This document shows, one piece after another, positions 1 to 9,786 of a stretch of 64,000 nucleotides of DNA (its first letter is position 1; each line of letters begins with the position of its first letter). The position numbers and the translations under genes were made by a program. Source of the DNA: Euwallacea fornicatus (Eukaryota; Arthropoda; Insecta; Coleoptera; Curculionidae); NCBI RefSeq assembly GCF_040115645.1, contig NC_089551.1, positions 1,922,001 through 1,986,000 on the forward strand, given 5' to 3'. Below the pieces are notes generated by a model that had not been told where the DNA came from, ran no database searches, and saw only the letters and a list, made by a program, of their open reading frames with translations.

Positions 1-3000
1 CGTTCAACCCCCACCGAAGGAGCCCGAGTTGGTGAGCGTGGAAGGGATTAATCAGACTACATTGCCGGTTGTAAGGTTGCCCCATGTGGTCGCAAAAATC
101 GTTAAAAAAATAATTTTTTTTTTTAATTACATAGAAGGAGCACGTATTGTCAGGAAGCATCATCAGTCTGGACAATTTGGTCATCAGCGGCATAGCCTGC
201 GTCATAATAGTCATATTCGGACTTGCAATCTACTATTTCCGACTGAGGGCCAAGAGGAGGTGGGGTGATGTAAGTATGCTCAACTGAATATATCTCCTAC
301 ATATTGTATTCGATGATTGCCCCGGAAAGGGCCTGCCCCATTGCGTATGAATTGAATGTTACAAAGGCAAAAAGCTTTCTCCCAAAAAAGACCCTTCGAG
401 ACAAATTCCTCCACTTTCTGCCACATAAAACGCGCCCTTTCAACTGAAGTTCATACATGAAACAACAAACGTTTTTAATACTAAATTCACCTGTCGAATC
501 CAGATTTTGGGGGAGATTTCGATATGAGCTGAAACACAGTGGATAAATCCGGGCCAAATGCCCATTGCGAGGTTTTAATGTTAAATAAAATTAAGATCCG
601 AAAACCGCTGGGATTCTCGAGGGATCCATCCCTTAGAAGTAAGATTTAGGGAGACAATGGAGAATGGTATCGAATGAGCTTAGCCATGGGGTATAATACT
701 ATAGGCAGGATCGCAGTCCCTTCGAGGTTGGTTTGTGGCTTGGGAGTGGGAAATTTCAAAAAAGGCATAATATACGGGACGTTCTGTGTAGTGAGAAAGT
801 CGAGGGTACGTCACTGGGAAGTAGAGAAATAGCTATGGGAAATTGCACGATGGAACTGTTTCATCAGTACCGGTCTCAAGGAAAGGGGGGAGGGGAGGGG
901 AGGGGAGGGGGGGTCAGGGCGGTGAAGTTGGTTTTTCTTGTTGGTAGGAGGGTGGCGATTAAAGGTGTGCAGACGCCGGCCCTGATTCCATAGGTTGATA
1001 ATTTTCGACGATATACAGGGAGGTGCGCGTAAAAAAGTCGCGTTTCCAGATGCTGAAAAGAACTTTGTCGAAACCCTCAATTGAAAAACATTGAGAAGGT
1101 GCTCATATTGATCTGTACAGGGTCATCCGATGAACAAGTTGACCGCCCTTAGTATTGAAAACTTTCCGGAAAATTCCCAAAATGGGTCAAAACAGTTTTT
1201 GAGGGGGACGAATTTTTCTACAAACCACTTTCAAGCTTCGCCCTTACGGACGTCATAGCAACCCCAAAATTTTAGATGACACGAGGGGTCATGCGACACC
1301 TCAAATTAATGGTCTTTCAGAACTTCGTTCAACGGTGTAATGCGGTTGAAAATCTGTTGACTAATTTTTGAGATAAACAGGTATAAACTTGGTAAAAAAT
1401 TCAATACAAAGTTAGATAGTGAGCAAACAATGAAAAAATTTGTTTGTTGATAGGAAATTGATTTTTTTCCCCATTTTGCACTTACAAACAATCGTTGCTT
1501 ATTGTTATTTATTTATTCTCTATTTTTTCAACCAAAGATTGCGGGCATGAAATCGAAAACAAACAAATTTCCTATCAATAAACCAGTTTTTCCATTTCCT
1601 ACGTGCTATTTAACCGAGTTTGTATTGCATTTTTTACCAAATTTATAACTGCTTTTCTCAAAAATTAATCGATAGATTTTGGATCGTGTCACACTGTTGA
1701 ATGTAGTTTTGAGAGACCTTGAAATCATGGTGTCACTTGACAGGTGTGTCAATTTGAAAAATTGACCATTTTGCCCTATCGGTGAAGAAACTGTTATTTA
1801 AAAGAATTCGCAAACGTCCAAAGGTAGTATTTTTTACCTTAATTCGATGTTGCTTTTAAACTAAAAAAAATATATATTTGAGACTTAACCAGGGGAAGTT
1901 GGAGAATTTAGAACCCCTCAAGCCGTTTAAAATTTTGGGAGGGTTGCTGTGACGCGCATAAGGGTGAAGATTATGGATTGAATTTTATATAAAAATTCGT
2001 CCCCCTCAAAAACTGTTTTGACGCATTTTGGGAATTTCCCGAAAAGTTTCCAATATCAAGAGGGTAAAGTTACCGTTCCCCAATAACTGAGAGAGGGAGA
2101 TGGAGGCACCTACAGATAATTTAACACTACCGAGTAGCAAATCCACAAAATCGCTTAACCCACCAGGGGTGTTCTAAATCATTCAAAAACTGTGTAGTGA
2201 GAGCTCTACAGCCTACAACCATCAATTTTTCTGTTTACTTAGGCATCCCCAATGAATTTGAAACAAAGCCCTCTAATACCAGACCGGTACGCTCCGAACC
2301 CTCAGTATTCCGCCTGCTGCAGTACTGATGTCCCGGTGATCCGCAAAGAAACCTTAAAGTTCCTCAATGAGTTGGGAGAGGGATGTTTCGGGAAGGTTTA
2401 CAAAGGTAAGCAGATATAGTGCCCTTTGGGGATTCAGTATATTAGAAGTTCACAAACGTCTGAAGGAAAACTTTAACTCTTCGGAGGGTACAGCCACCAT
2501 CTTTAAAACCACATCCACCTCTTGCTTGTTTAACACTTTAAACTCAAACCGCTTAACAACTTCCGCTAAAGTTGCCTGGAGTTGCAGTTCTGCCAGCTTC
2601 CGGCCAATACATGACCTGGAAGCAAAGCCATTTTAATTAGTTTATTAAGCTTCAAAGAATATTAGGTAAAAAAATTCGTGCTCTCCATGGGGGAAACTCA
2701 TCTCGCAAAAACAAGGTTGAATCAGCACTTTCCCTAAACAAGAGACAGACATCCAGAACAATATTTTTCCACCCTCAAAGGACTCAAAAGAAGTGCCATA
2801 ATTACGTTTTCATTTTGATCCTTTTGTGCATGTTTTCTTGTCGTTTTTTTAAAGTTCCTTACCTGGCCCCAATGGCGAAAGGCAGGGCAGCTGATTGAGC
2901 AATTGAGCTTTTGATTTCTCTCCTTTCCCATCTGTCCGGGTCGAACACCTCAGGGCTCACGAAGTACCTCTCGTCCCTTCCAGTGGTATAAATTGACAAA

Positions 3001-6000
3001 ATCAGCACAGTTCCAGCAGGAATTTCATAACTTTTTAATACAACAGTTTCTGGTAAAATTCGAGTTAAAAAGGGTGCGACTGGATAGAGCCTCAAAGATT
3101 CCTTAATTACGTTTTTCAAGTAAGGGCTCGACGTAGGTGGCCGATCCTAAAAAACTCAATTAAAAAGTGTTGTTGATTCAGTAGTAATTAAAAAATTATT
3201 GACGGAAAAGCCTACCTTATCCAAACATCCTCGAAGCTTCTCCTGGATATCTGAGTGTTTCCCCACTAAGTATAACAACCATTCGATGGAATAAGCAGTA
3301 GTATCCCCTGCAGATAATATCAAGTCTGTGACTATCTTAGCCAGCTCGTTTTGGGTCATTTTTCCTTTGAGCTTCCCTATAAGCCCTTCGTCATTCTGGA
3401 TCTGGCTTTGAGAGAGGAGATCTACAAGATCTGCTGCAGACCTCAGGGCTGCCGTAACACTAGCTTCGAATCTTCTCCACCTAAAATATGACAAATTAAA
3501 CTGCTTGTCGTTTCGGAAGCTCGGAATTCTACCTATAAATTCGGTACTTAGCAGCAAATTTCGAGGAAATCAAAGACATCTTAGAACTATCCTCAAACAC
3601 TCTATTTATCTTCGAAGCCAGACTGGTCATCATTAAGTCTACCCCCTCTCTAACTTCCTTATATTTGGAAGCTCCAACCAGCACCGATACCATGACCTCC
3701 AAGGACCACTTGTACAGCATCTCCTCCATATTCCTGCATAATACCTTTATTCATCTAATCGCAAAACGACCTGTAGCTGACCGTTCTGTATCGAGCTCGT
3801 CTACCAATCTCTCAATGGTGGGTCTGCAGCATTCTTCCAACCACCCCTGATCTCCCTTCAGAAGCAAAGGATTTAAAATCTTCCTAAAGTGCAGCCATTC
3901 CGGACCATTCATGAAAAACAGCCCCCTGGATACGTTGTGTAAGGTGTTGTATGTGGTCCACGCTTCTGGTAATAGATGCACCGGATGCTTGCCCTCGTGA
4001 GCGTAGACGAGTCTCATAGTTTCAGGGTCTGAAATGAAAACGCAGGGCACCGGGCCTATGTTCTCCTTGAAAATTGGGCCTAATTGTTTGTGTCTTTTGT
4101 CGATGTATTTGTGAAGCTGTGGGGCTGAGCCTGCCATCAGCAGGGAGAGAGTGGTGCCGATGAGGGGCAAACCTGCAATTGACGAGTAACGAATAATTAA
4201 TTTTTCACTAAAACGTTCTCTTCTACCTCTCGCAGAAGGTATGTCGGCAAAATTTTTCGTAGTGGTGGTGCTATACCCGGTTCTTACAACTCCAAGGGGA
4301 CTGGTTATTGCAGAGAAACTCTTCCGTAATAAAATGCAACTCGTACAGGCCATTCTTACACAATGGATTCACAGAAACACTCAGAAGGTGGCTATTTTGT
4401 TATTGATGAGGAAAAAAGTGGTACCCAGGTAGCAGCCGTACCAATTTATTCGCGTTCGAGAGATAGGTACCGGCGGGCAACGGATTTCATTTACATCTGT
4501 AATAAGTTGGGCATGAGTTGGGCTAACGAACTGCGATATGCTGAACTGTGTTTTTTAGGTGACGTATAAATGGCCGACAGGACTGAGCAGTACTATAATT
4601 TAATTTTTGTTCCGTTTAAGCGGTGATCTCCTTAGTACGATCCTGTTTCGATCTGCACAGGGACTAAATAATTTTTGCTTGTTATAGTATTAGGAATAGT
4701 TGCTATGCATCCTTGACAAAATGGTGATCGAATATTGTTGGCTACTTCCACAGTGTTTCATAAATATATCGACAAAATTTCAGGCGCTGTTGAGGTCATA
4801 CAGACAAATATTTAGATGGATTAAAGTTAGCTTTGCAATCGTTTCGTTTTCAAGATACAAAATATAAAAATTTTTTCTTATTTACATTTTTTAAATATGC
4901 CAAAAGCGGTTTGGAATAAGGACATGAAATTTAGGTCACGCTATAGCGGGATACATATACATGTTCTAAAATTGCAAGAATAATTCTATCTAACTTAGTG
5001 ACGTCGGTGCGAAAAAACGAAGTGATTTCCGTTCTAACTTTATTCGATGTAAATATCTTATGAATTTTGCATCCCCAGAATATTTATCGGTATGTTTATG
5101 AAGCACCTTGTATATTTGTATGTCTATTTAGCCTTCACTCATTACATGCAATTAAAGTTAAAAGTTGATATACAGTGAACTACGTTTTGGTACTTCACCA
5201 CACCGCAAAAATCTTTCTCGGACTCAAAACTTAAACATGTCTTATTTTCATTATCCATATTCCTTAAATTTTAAATGGGTGTGTTTGGTCATATTGGGAT
5301 TTATATAAGCACATACACTCTCTCTGCCATGATATCACCAAAATAAAGTACCAGAACCTACTAAAACTATTTATTTTTCAAAATCTTGTAATGGGCAAAT
5401 TTCCTTCGCCATAGTATCAAGAAGTGTAAACAATAATTCTTTGGTATTGTAGACAGTTTGGTGAAGGTATCATTTCTACTTCTACATATCAATGCACATA
5501 ACAAGGCCGTATTAAAACTATCGAGCTTGCTGCAATTTGGTATCTTCAATGACAGATACCATTTCCTCTAAATAACTGCTATACATATTTAATAAATAAA
5601 TACTTATGTAGAAATTAAATAAATTCACACCTATATTTTCAATCGTATAATATTTCTCATCTTGGGCTTGGGAGGCAGTTCTGGCTTAACATTCTGCGGT
5701 AGTGGTGGGATCACTGGGGCACTCTTAGGAATAGCAACGTTTTGCAACTCCAATAACTGCAATCTTATATCCATCTCTATCAACAGTTCCAGTTCTTCTT
5801 CATAATACTTGCTCAGATTCTCATCAGTGGCCTTTTTGGTCAATAGAAGCAGGGCGTCTGTCCAGTACCCCGCCATCTTATCATCCTTAGCTTTCAGTTT
5901 GGCCACTTCCTCGTATTTGACTATAATGGAGAAGGCCTGGCCAGGGACTTCGCAAGAACCTACGTGATTGCAGTTTTTTCCTATCACTATGTGAGTGATG

Positions 6001-9000
6001 TCATCGACGTTGTAACTGGCTTTGTGGGTGTGTTTCGTATCGCTTACCACATTAAATATGCTCAGCTCTTTCAGGTTTTTGCTTAACTGCAAAAACGTTT
6101 TCGTTTGGTTTTTTTTGTCCAGAATTTCAGTCATTTGAGTCCCATCTAGCAAGAATTTCAGCCGTTGTTGCAACACATTCTCGATATTAATTGCTCGATA
6201 CTTTTTTTTAAGCTGTAGCAGGCACTCATGATTTTTCAACATATCGGCCATTTCCATTTCTTTATCATTCTGGATTTTTTGAATGACGGTTTGAAAGCTC
6301 GTGCTGCTCATCTCTGTCGTGAGACTTTTGAAATCTTTGGGTCTATTTTTTAAAGCTATCCGCACCTGTTTTTGGAGGATATAAATCACTTTTTCGTAGT
6401 CTGCATAAGTGGACGCTTTCATGTCTCTTCTGGTGCGTGAAAGCAGCCACATGGTGCGCGAAAATAGTTCCAGGAAAAAAGGAGTTTTTGATGAGCAGTA
6501 GAAGATTATGGGCTGGTAGAAGGTGCTCTTGGTGTCGGGATCTAGGCCGATATGCAGCATTTTGGCCAGCATCCTCACGACCCTTTCACTCGTAGAAAAA
6601 ATCCCTGGCTCGTACAGTTGTTCTTCAATCTGTGACTGATAAAAATTCCTTCTATGAGCCGTTTTATAGTACCTCAACGCCTCTAAAGTCAAGTGGCTGA
6701 TTGCATTCACTTTGTCGTTCTCCGAGTAAGCCCTGGAAAAGGTGGTCCTGGGAGATGTGGATGCGTCCTCAGACCTCATGGAAGCCAAACTTATCCTTGA
6801 GAATCTATTATTGAAAGCTAAGTCTTCGACCGAAAAGTAACTTTGTGCGTTGGCCTCGTCGAAGTCCATGAGGATGGTAATTCTGCGCATATCCTCTCGC
6901 CCCAACTCAAATTCCTCCCTCCTGAACAAGTTGTTATCGTCCAAGTTGATTTTGCTGTGCAGGGCCTCGGCAAAGAGGCTGAGCAGGTACGTTTGCAAGA
7001 CATACAGCTCGTGCTCCATATTCCTATCAAAGTTCCCTTCCATTATGATAAAATTGTAAATGTTCTCTCTGGTTTTACGAATGTTCATCTGCTTGATGAG
7101 CTGCGATCTCTTCTCTCCTTTGGAAACTTTTATCATGGTGTTTATAAGCAACAACGCCACATACTGCAAGGGCTGCGACGAGTCCCTCCAAACGTACACA
7201 TTGAGGTCGTTGAATAATACCTCTCTAAGGATTCTCTCCTTCCAAGGCTCGAAGGCCTCATTGGAGCTTATTAAAATCTTCTGCAAGAGCGACAGGGCAA
7301 ATCTAATCTCTTCATTGCTCGTATCAGTATTTTTCAAAATACTCAACGTTTTACTGAGAAGATCAAAAGAAGTATTCTCGACATAATTTTTAGAGAATAA
7401 ATGAACCAAGGTCATGAGTAGCCCTAACTGCTCGCCGGAGCTCGACTGGCGCTCGACAAAGACCCTCATAAGCATCTCGTCGATGCCGGAAATCTTGAGC
7501 TCATCTATGAATACAGGGTCTAGGCTGTTTCTGTATATGTCTTCATAGGCAATTCGTCTCCTTTCTTCATTTTCATCGAAGAGGTTCTCGGCGATACGTC
7601 TCAGTATGTAGGTGACTGAAAATACTACTTTGAGGCAGTCGCTGTGCTTGATGTCTTGGAAATTGCCCTCGGATATGTAATGGGCCTGGTCATTATTTTT
7701 GATGGGTAGGTATTTGAGGCCATAGACCTGCTTGGTGTTATCGGGAAGGCTCAGTTTCTTGCAAATATTCTTTATATTCGATTGCAGCGATTTAGTTTGA
7801 TCGAAGTCGTACAGGATTTGTTCTTTGTTGTCGAATTTTTCTATGGAGATTTTCGCTATTTTGGACATCTACGAAGGGGCTTCAGGAGTACAATAAAAAC
7901 GCTAAACTTAAGTTACTTACTGCAAGTAGTTTACTGCCTAAACACCCACAATTAGCGCATCCTTTTCACTTCACACTAGATGATTATTCACTAACACACG
8001 ATTTCCGTCTAAACGCAGTATATTATGTACTTACTATCTGTGGCCACGATGATTAAGTGAAGTTCAGCGATAAAAACCTTATCTGTTAGCAAATTTTTCC
8101 GAGAGGGTTTCTGAGTATTTTAATTCCCGATAATGTTTGTGGTAGGTAATGAACGAATTTGTGGGAAATAATCGAAACAAACTTTAAATTGCAGGAGAAC
8201 TGACGGTGGCCAATGACCAAAAGCCCGATGTCGTGGCCATTAAGGTCCTCAAGGAATCTGCCAGCAAAGAGGCGGAGGAGGATTTCTTTCGAGAGGTGGA
8301 AATCATGAGCACCTTCAAGAACTCAAACATCCTGTCTTTCATCGGAGTGGTTTTGCCAGGTAAGCAGGCCCACATTTGAGAGTTTAAGCACATCGAAAAG
8401 TACCACTCTAGTTTGCTCTATGAACTGTACCAAAAACGCCTCGTTACCGAGGTACTGAAGATTTAAAACAAATACCTCGAGAACGATCGAGACCAATCGA
8501 ATAAACTCAAAAACTGCTAAACATGTTTCATACATTATTTATTGTTATAAGCAGAATTAATATCCGCAACGAAATATAGGGCATTCCATTAAGAAAAATG
8601 TAATTTTTGCACACCACGGCTTTCTAGACCACCCTGTGCAACAACTTTTATTTTCTCGAGAAGGAAACTCCTGCGGCACAATCAACCCCATGATGGTATT
8701 CGAATACATGGAACATGGAGACCTGGCAGAGGTCCTCAGGGCCCAAAGGCAGCTCCCTTCTGCAGACTTAACCATTCCCAAGCTTCATGCGTTCGATCTT
8801 CTGGGAATCGCTCTTCAGATCGCTTTGGGGATGGAGTACCTGGCAGCTCAGAGGTTCGTCCACAGGGATCTGGCCTGTAGGAATTGCCTGGTGGCCGATG
8901 GACCCACAGTAAAAATCGCCGATTTCGGAATGAGTAGAGATGTGTACACTTGCGACTATTATAAGGTATTGTTGAGATTCAGGGCTAATGAGGTTGTTTA

Positions 9001-9786
9001 AGGGCAAAGAATTTTAGATCGGGGGCTCGAGACTGATGCCAGTGAGGTGGATGAGTCCAGAGAGTGTGGTTTATGGAAGGTTTACCTTGGAGTCCGACGT
9101 GTGGTCTTATGGAGTAGTTTTATGGGAGATTTACAGCTTTGGGAAGCAGCCGTACTATGGCCACAGCAATGAAGAGGTGTGAGGCGCAACCCTTTAAATA
9201 CATTGTTGAGAACCGGTTTTAATTGTGTAGGTGTTGAAGCTAATTGTAGATGGAATAATGCTGATCCCTCCCGATGATTCTCCTCCTCTAATATGCGAGC
9301 TAATGAGGAACTGTTGGAAAACCGAGCCAAAGCACCGGATCACCTTTTCGCATATCAGAGAAGTACTCGAAGAGGCTTTTTACAGTAAATCCGTCATCAA
9401 GGTTCGTTATATCAAAGGTTTTGACAAAACTTTTACAAAACATCAACAATTCATCTCTTATTAAACGGAGTGCAAATAACCCCCGAAAAGCAACTCCAAA
9501 AGACGTATATTTATTCAATAAATGAAAAATACCCCAATATTTATTTATGAGTCTTTGGCAGAATAAATCGCAACCCCCGGCTACTCTCAGAGTAACCAAC
9601 GAGTCGAGAAGGGAAAACAGCGATGTGAAACCCAGCAATGACCTCAAAATGAAATCGTTACCCCGTCCTCCGCCACTGCCTAAGACGATATCGCACACGG
9701 ATTTACTGGATTCTGAGGGGTACTTGCTACCCAATGAAATTAAGGATCCAGTGCAGTACCTGGAAATTGTGCCGCATTATCAATAG
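1..9786 (+). CDS. Nrk: Ror/MuSK-class receptor tyrosine kinase, Nrk-like (3' part)
   Basis: This is the transmembrane and cytoplasmic part of a receptor tyrosine kinase; the extracellular exons lie left of the window. I join exons 1-31 (tentative), 135-269, 2243-2405, 8195-8359, 8661-8965, 9018-9176, 9231-9401 and 9562-9786. All boundaries are GT-AG and phases match. Exon 135-269 encodes a hydrophobic segment (NLVISGIACVIIVIFGLAIY) followed by basic FRLRAKRR, a type I membrane anchor. The kinase has glycine loop GEGCFGKVYKG, lysine VAIK, catalytic HRDLACRN, metal-binding ADFG, activation-loop tyrosines YTCDYYK, and VRWMSPES, so it should be active, unlike vertebrate RORs. A tail of about 75 residues carries PRPPPLP and tyrosine motifs GYLLP and QYLEIVP. 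Family knowledge: Nrk/Ror kinases have Frizzled and kringle ectodomains and act in the nervous system. Intron 2406-8194 hosts two antisense genes. Nrk is preferred over Ror on the activation-loop sequence, recalled from memory; the class is certain, the ortholog is not. Confidence 0.85.
885..913 (+). repeat. G-run tract, potential G-quadruplex
   Basis: Five runs of four or more G separated by single A bases. This meets the usual sequence pattern for an intramolecular G-quadruplex on the plus (kinase-sense) strand, so it could form in the kinase pre-mRNA as well as in DNA. Confidence 0.6.
1114..2090. repeat. Foldback inverted-repeat element, family A (copy 1)
   Basis: The left half reads inward as the approximate reverse complement of the right half. 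Near-identical landmarks are AATTCCCAAAATG, CAAAACAGTTTTTGAGG and GGGGGACGAATTTTT at about 1174-1215 and, inverted, at about 1998-2042. A second inner pair shares GACACC...TTCAACGGTGT with its inverted match near 1690-1740, and TTGATAGGAAATT near the centre. The outer end begins TGTACAGGGTCATCC. No transposase is inside, so it is non-autonomous. The middle part is related to the copy at 24.5 kb. Confidence 0.75.
2438..2443 (-). terminator. Possible variant poly(A) hexamer (AATATA) of shadow
   Basis: No AATAAA or ATTAAA is seen on the minus strand in the 44 bp between the shadow stop (2450) and the kinase exon that ends at 2405. The variant hexamer AATATA at 2443-2438 is the only candidate. 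If it is not used, the shadow transcript must run antisense through the kinase exon. Confidence 0.3.
2450..4353 (-). CDS. sad: Mitochondrial cytochrome P450 CYP315A1 (shadow), ecdysteroid 2-hydroxylase
   Basis: Six exons on the minus strand, 4353-4227, 4172-3782, 3733-3533, 3480-3216, 3146-2863 and 2615-2450, join to 1434 nt (477 residues and stop), normal for a mitochondrial P450. The N terminus is rich in Ser, Thr and Arg and lacks a membrane anchor, as expected of a mitochondrial targeting peptide; IPSARGLPLIGT follows. The I-helix motif AGDTT is at residues 297-301, the K-helix ESLR at 344-347, and the heme motif FAIGARSCIG has its Cys at 425. Stretches such as HKYIDKRHKQLGPIF, RGLFFMNGPEWLH and SLRLYPVAPF match insect Shadow as I recall it. 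Family knowledge: Shadow adds the C2 hydroxyl to 2-deoxyecdysone, the next-to-last step of 20-hydroxyecdysone synthesis, in prothoracic gland mitochondria. It lies antisense inside a kinase intron. The second intron (3781-3734, 48 nt) has a weak donor, chosen because it is the only frame-compatible one. Confidence 0.88.
4750..5112. mobile_element. MITE-like element with about 36-bp terminal inverted repeats
   Basis: The left end (ACAGTGTTTCATAAATATAT, from 4750) and the inverted right end (ACAAGGTGCTTCATAAACAT, ending near 5112) match over about 36 bp with gaps. The interior of about 290 bp has no coding capacity. The ends resemble those of mariner-type elements. Confidence 0.6.
5370..5375 (-). 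terminator. Candidate poly(A) signal of the ELMO gene
   Basis: AATAAA on the minus strand about 255 bp beyond the ELMO stop codon, in AT-rich sequence. It is the first canonical hexamer I see downstream, and it would give a 3' UTR of about 270 nt. Confidence 0.45.
5631..7868 (-). CDS. Ced-12: ELMO/Ced-12 engulfment and cell motility protein, single coding exon
   Basis: One uninterrupted 745-residue reading frame, close to the roughly 720-730 residues of vertebrate ELMO1. Family knowledge: ELMO binds a DOCK protein, and the complex activates Rac for engulfment of apoptotic cells, myoblast fusion and cell migration. Order seen: a ubiquitin-like N-terminal part (about 1-100), an all-helical armadillo-like part (about 110-300), the ELMO domain (about 300-480, including ALRYYKTAHRRNF and MLHIGLDPD), a PH-like region (about 560-690, with FLQLSKNLKELSIFNV and ITHIVIGKNCNH) and a proline-rich C terminus (PVIPPLPQ, PELPPKPK) of the type that binds the DOCK SH3 domain. 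The start ATG follows directly after a splice acceptor (AG at 7870-7869) of a 52-nt 5'-UTR intron. The lack of introns in the coding region contrasts with all neighbours and suggests intron loss or old retroposition. The sequence is divergent from vertebrate ELMO but its domain order is complete. Confidence 0.9.
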   Translation of the reverse strand: MSKIAKISIEKFDNKEQILYDFDQTKSLQSNIKNICKKLSLPDNTKQVYGLKYLPIKNNDQAHYISEGNFQDIKHSDCLKVVFSVTYILRRIAENLFDENEERRRIAYEDIYRNSLDPVFIDELKISGIDEMLMRVFVERQSSSGEQLGLLMTLVHLFSKNYVENTSFDLLSKTLSILKNTDTSNEEIRFALSLLQKILISSNEAFEPWKERILREVLFNDLNVYVWRDSSQPLQYVALLLINTMIKVSKGEKRSQLIKQMNIRKTRENIYNFIIMEGNFDRNMEHELYVLQTYLLSLFAEALHSKINLDDNNLFRREEFELGREDMRRITILMDFDEANAQSYFSVEDLAFNNRFSRISLASMRSEDASTSPRTTFSRAYSENDKVNAISHLTLEALRYYKTAHRRNFYQSQIEEQLYEPGIFSTSERVVRMLAKMLHIGLDPDTKSTFYQPIIFYCSSKTPFFLELFSRTMWLLSRTRRDMKASTYADYEKVIYILQKQVRIALKNRPKDFKSLTTEMSSTSFQTVIQKIQNDKEMEMADMLKNHECLLQLKKKYRAINIENVLQQRLKFLLDGTQMTEILDKKNQTKTFLQLSKNLKELSIFNVVSDTKHTHKASYNVDDITHIVIGKNCNHVGSCEVPGQAFSIIVKYEEVAKLKAKDDKMAGYWTDALLLLTKKATDENLSKYYEEELELLIEMDIRLQLLELQNVAIPKSAPVIPPLPQNVKPELPPKPKMRNIIRLKI
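7869..7920 (-). other. Predicted 5'-UTR intron of the ELMO gene
   Basis: On the minus strand a strong donor (GTAAGTAAC, beginning at 7920) and an acceptor ending TTCGTAG at 7869 bracket 52 nt, and the ELMO ATG follows the acceptor immediately. The first transcribed exon would lie just upstream, between 7921 and about 8040. This explains why the long ELMO frame has no upstream in-frame extension. Confidence 0.55.

Larger units (their letters stand above)
270..2242 (+). other. Intron of the receptor kinase with a foldback element
   Basis: This intron separates the membrane-spanning exon from the first kinase exon. It carries a G-run tract (885-913) and a nearly 1-kb foldback repeat (1114-2090), both listed separately. 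I see no coding sequence in it. Confidence 0.7.
4354..5630. other. Spacer between shadow (5' end) and ELMO (3' end)
   Basis: This holds the promoter of shadow on the minus strand, a MITE at 4750-5112 and the 3' UTR of ELMO. Short frames on both strands look accidental. I see no defined promoter motif for shadow. Confidence 0.6.

Noticed and set aside
3740..3765. In-frame TGA in the shadow gene read as a pseudogene mutation
   Set aside because: A 48-nt intron removes it and restores a 477-residue protein with all P450 motifs.
6843..7217. 124-codon plus-strand frame opposite ELMO
   Set aside because: It is the antisense of a well-supported ELMO coding region and has no content of its own.
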